In this document: one piece after another, positions 4,786 to 6,982 of the stretch
Layout: every line of letters begins with the position of its first letter
Position numbering within the stretch: position 1 is the first letter of the stretch
NCBI GenBank assembly: GCA_946886675.1
Contig: CAMPIZ010000087.1
Coordinates: forward strand, 1-6,982
DNA: 6,982 bases
Direction of reading: 5' to 3'
From: an uncultured Flavobacterium sp.
GTDB lineage: Bacteria; Bacteroidota; Bacteroidia; Flavobacteriales; Flavobacteriaceae
The notes under the pieces: generated by a model
The model's database searches: none
Told to the model about the DNA's origin: nothing
What the model saw: only the letters and a program-made list of their open reading frames with translations
Translations under genes and position numbers: made by a program

Positions 4786-5781
4786 ATGAAAAAGATGGTT
4801 AAGATTGGTAATATAGAACTGCCTGAATTCCCGCTGTTGCTGGCACCGATGGAAGATGTGAGCGACCCTCCTTTCCGAAGGCTTTGCAAACAGCATGGGG
4901 CCGACCTTATGTTCAGCGAATTTATTTCATCGGAAGGGCTTATACGCGATGCGATGAAAAGCCGTCAGAAACTGGACATTTTTGATTATGAAAGGCCGGT
5001 AGGGATCCAGATTTTTGGTGGAGATGAAGAGGCAATGGCTATGAGCGCCAGAATTGTGGAGACTGTTAACCCGGATCTTGTAGATATAAATTTTGGCTGT
5101 CCTGTAAAAAAGGTAGTATGCAAAGGTGCCGGTGCCGGGGTGCTTAAAGATATTGACCTTATGGTGAGGCTTACCAAAGCTGTTGTTAACAGTACAAGCC
5201 TGCCTGTAACGGTAAAAACCCGACTGGGCTGGGACGATGATTCCATAAATATAGATGAGGTTGCCGAAAGACTGCAGGATGTGGGGATCAAAGCGCTTAC
5301 CATACATGGGCGTACACGTGCGCAGATGTATAAAGGCGAAGCCGACTGGAGCCATATAGCAAGGGTAAAGAACAATCCGCGTATAACTATTCCTATTTTT
5401 GGTAATGGCGACATAGACAGCCCTGAAAAAGCATTAAAATATAAAAATGAATATGGTATAGACGGCATTATGATAGGCCGTGCCGCTATTGGCTATCCCT
5501 GGATTTTTAACGAGATAAAGCACTTTTTTGAAACAGGAGAACATCTGCCTGAACCTACAATTGAGGATAGGGTAGAGGCTGCGCGCAATCACCTGAAATG
5601 GTCTATAGACTGGAAAGGTGAAAGGGTAGGGGTGTTTGAAACCCGCAGGCATTATACCAATTACTTTAAAGGTATCCACGGATTTAAGGAGTACAGGCAG
5701 CGTATGGTGTCTAACGATAATCCGGCCGATGTATATGCCGTGTTCGATGAGGTGCTGGAAAAATTTGGAGAAAAGGTTTAG
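4786..5781 (+). CDS. dusB: tRNA-dihydrouridine synthase DusB
   Basis: Dus enzymes are FMN-dependent and use NADPH to reduce specific uridines in the tRNA D-loop to dihydrouridine. The 331-residue protein is full length. Visible family motifs are LLLAPMEDVSDPPFR (residues 17-31, start of the TIM barrel and FMN site), IQIFGGD (74-80), INFGCPVKKV with the catalytic cysteine C105, VKTRLGW (143-149, with K144), TIHGRTRAQMYKGEADW (172-188, with H174 and R176), FGNGDI (205-210) and IMIGRAAIGYPWIF (229-242) for the FMN phosphate. The DusB assignment rests on overall resemblance to flavobacterial DusB; paralogue assignment is less secure than the family. Start: ATG at 4786, with a second ATG at 4795 (MVKIGNIELP) equally plausible; an in-frame TTG at 4777 is part of the -7 element and is rejected. 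It converges with the MATE gene and shares its terminator. Confidence 0.96.
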   Translation: MKKMVKIGNIELPEFPLLLAPMEDVSDPPFRRLCKQHGADLMFSEFISSEGLIRDAMKSRQKLDIFDYERPVGIQIFGGDEEAMAMSARIVETVNPDLVDINFGCPVKKVVCKGAGAGVLKDIDLMVRLTKAVVNSTSLPVTVKTRLGWDDDSINIDEVAERLQDVGIKALTIHGRTRAQMYKGEADWSHIARVKNNPRITIPIFGNGDIDSPEKALKYKNEYGIDGIMIGRAAIGYPWIFNEIKHFFETGEHLPEPTIEDRVEAARNHLKWSIDWKGERVGVFETRRHYTNYFKGIHGFKEYRQRMVSNDNPADVYAVFDEVLEKFGEKV

Positions 5782-5791
5782 TAATTATAAC

Positions 5792-5819
5792 AAAAGGCTT
5801 AGCATTTGCTAAGCCTTTT
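5792..5819. terminator. Bidirectional terminator between dusB and the MATE gene
   Basis: AAAAGGCTTAGC (5792-5803) and GCTAAGCCTTTT (5808-5819) form a perfect 12-bp stem with the four-base loop ATTT. The A-rich and T-rich arms supply a T-tract on both strands (TTTTTTATTTT rightwards; CCTTTTGTTAT leftwards). It begins 10 bases after the dusB stop and ends five bases before the stop of the convergent MATE gene, so it serves both. Confidence 0.92.
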
Positions 5820-5824
5820 TTATT

Positions 5825-6982
5825 TTACACTATTACCTTTTTCCATTTACCTCTCCTAAAGAGCATAAAGCTGGTTATTGTCATTAATGTTTCGGCTATA
5901 GGTATTGCGAGAAATACGCCTGTTGGCCCCATATTAAAGTATTTTGCCAAAAGGTATGCCAGTGGTATCTGCATGAGCCAAAACCCAAAGAAATTTACCC
6001 ATGTTGGCGTTTTAGTATCGCCTGCACCATTAAAAGCGTTGATCAATACCATCCCAATACCGTAAAAAACATAACCGGAACTTAATATCATAATAGCTTC
6101 TACAGCAATATCGTGCACATGGTTATTGTTGGTAAACACCCACATAAATGCATCGGCTGCCAAAAGAGTAACAATCATAATAATACCCATGTATATAGCA
6201 TTGAATTTGGCAGTTACTAATACAGACCGTTCTGCTCTGTCTAACTGTTTTGCTCCAAGGTTTTGCCCTACCAGTGTAGCTGCAGCACCGCTAAGCCCCC
6301 AGGCAGGAAGCATAAAGAACATCATAATACGCAAAGCGCTCTGGTACCCAGCTGAACCTTCGTCGCCGCCTGTTGTAGCCACAAGCTGTGCTAAAAATAT
6401 CCAGCTACAGGAAGCAATAACAAACTGAAGTACTCCCGGGGCTGCTATTTTTACAAGATTTTTTATCTGTTCTATATCCGGTTTAAAGTAAGACAGGACT
6501 ACTTTTAGTATTCCTTTACCATTAAACAATACATACAACTGGTATAAAACACCTACACCCCTACCTATAGTTGTGGCAATGGCGGCTCCTGTAAGCCCAA
6601 AGGCAGGTATTGGACCTGCTCCATTTATAAATACAGGGCAAAGTAGTATGTTGCAAATATTTGCTATCCATAAGCTTTTCATGGCGATAGCTGCATTACC
6701 GGCGCCACGAAAAATACCGTTAAACAGGAACAGCAGCATAATTACAAAGCTGCCACCCATCATAATACGTACAAAGTTGGTTCCGTACAGGGCCGACTCT
6801 ACCGAAGACCCCATCCACACTAATATATCTGTAGCATAAATAAATCCGAATATGGCTATAACCAGGTTAACAGTAACGGCTATCATTATAGCCTGCATAC
6901 CGGCTTTTGCAGCAGCTACGGGATCTTTTTCGCCCACGCGTCTCGCTACAACAGCTGTGGCTGCCATGCTCATACCTATGGC
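5825..6982 (-). CDS. MATE-family multidrug efflux transporter, N-terminus missing
   Basis: MATE transporters sit in the inner membrane and export cationic drugs or metabolites in exchange for Na+ or H+. The frame runs off the right edge with 385 residues visible; full-length family members have about 450, so roughly 60-70 residues covering the first helix are missing. The fragment opens AIGMSMAATAVVARRVGEKD, the conserved loop after helix 2. I count about ten hydrophobic segments, near fragment residues 30-57, 73-92, 103-120, 128-153, 180-202, 217-242, 260-284, 295-316, 328-346 and 352-375. Repeated MATE motifs are seen at FNGIFRGAGNA (87-97) and, in the second half, INAFNGAGDTKTPTWVN (314-330), reflecting the internal duplication. 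The tail is basic (RRGKWKKVIV). Substrate and coupling ion cannot be told from the sequence. No regulator is visible nearby. Confidence 0.95.
   Translation of the reverse strand, partial: AIGMSMAATAVVARRVGEKDPVAAAKAGMQAIMIAVTVNLVIAIFGFIYATDILVWMGSSVESALYGTNFVRIMMGGSFVIMLLFLFNGIFRGAGNAAIAMKSLWIANICNILLCPVFINGAGPIPAFGLTGAAIATTIGRGVGVLYQLYVLFNGKGILKVVLSYFKPDIEQIKNLVKIAAPGVLQFVIASCSWIFLAQLVATTGGDEGSAGYQSALRIMMFFMLPAWGLSGAAATLVGQNLGAKQLDRAERSVLVTAKFNAIYMGIIMIVTLLAADAFMWVFTNNNHVHDIAVEAIMILSSGYVFYGIGMVLINAFNGAGDTKTPTWVNFFGFWLMQIPLAYLLAKYFNMGPTGVFLAIPIAETLMTITSFMLFRRGKWKKVIV

Noticed and set aside
4708..4896. 62-codon minus-strand frame overlapping the dusB start
   Set aside because: It is antisense to the conserved N-terminus of dusB and its sequence has no recognisable domain; a shadow of the dusB frame.
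4986..5468. 160-codon frame antisense to dusB
   Set aside because: It lies wholly inside dusB, whose protein matches the Dus family throughout; the opposite frame is open by codon bias only.

Overview
The window looks like a chromosomal stretch from a Bacteroidota bacterium, most likely a Flavobacterium-type Flavobacteriaceae. The evidence is AT-rich DNA, Bacteroidota-type promoters (-7 element TAnnTTTG, sometimes with an upstream TTTG), absence of Shine-Dalgarno sequences, flavobacterial-looking LepA and DusB proteins, and spacer repeats of a kind I recognise from that group. The assignment rests on recognition, not on a search.

Layout, left to right. (1) Positions 1-143, minus: the N-terminal 47 codons of an unrecognised secreted or lipid-free exported protein with a clear signal peptide. 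(2) 223-1278, minus: thiL, thiamine-monophosphate kinase. (3) 1371-1808, minus: a stand-alone CheY-like receiver domain. (4) 1838-2345: a gene-free spacer of about 500 bases made of several different short inverted repeats, probably dispersed repeat families. (5) 2417-4213, minus: lepA (elongation factor 4) with a strong terminator downstream and a good promoter upstream. (6) 4331-4771: a second gene-poor spacer that nevertheless carries two minus-strand intrinsic terminators, -7 promoter elements on both strands and two very short open frames. It may produce one or two small RNAs or microproteins. (7) 4786-5781, plus: dusB, tRNA-dihydrouridine synthase. (8) 5792-5819: a 12-bp perfect hairpin shared by two convergent genes. 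(9) 5825 to the right edge, minus: a MATE-family multidrug/Na+ efflux transporter lacking its first part.

The genes are functionally unrelated housekeeping or general-purpose genes (thiamine cofactor synthesis, signalling, translation quality, tRNA modification, export). Each seems to have its own promoter, so this is not a dedicated operon or pathway locus. I see no mobile element with a transposase, no CRISPR array, no tRNA or rRNA gene, no defence or biosynthetic cluster. The parts most worth a second look are the lepA-dusB spacer with its orphan terminators, and the repeat-filled lepA-response regulator spacer. The window does not contain anything I can defend as a new large biological system.
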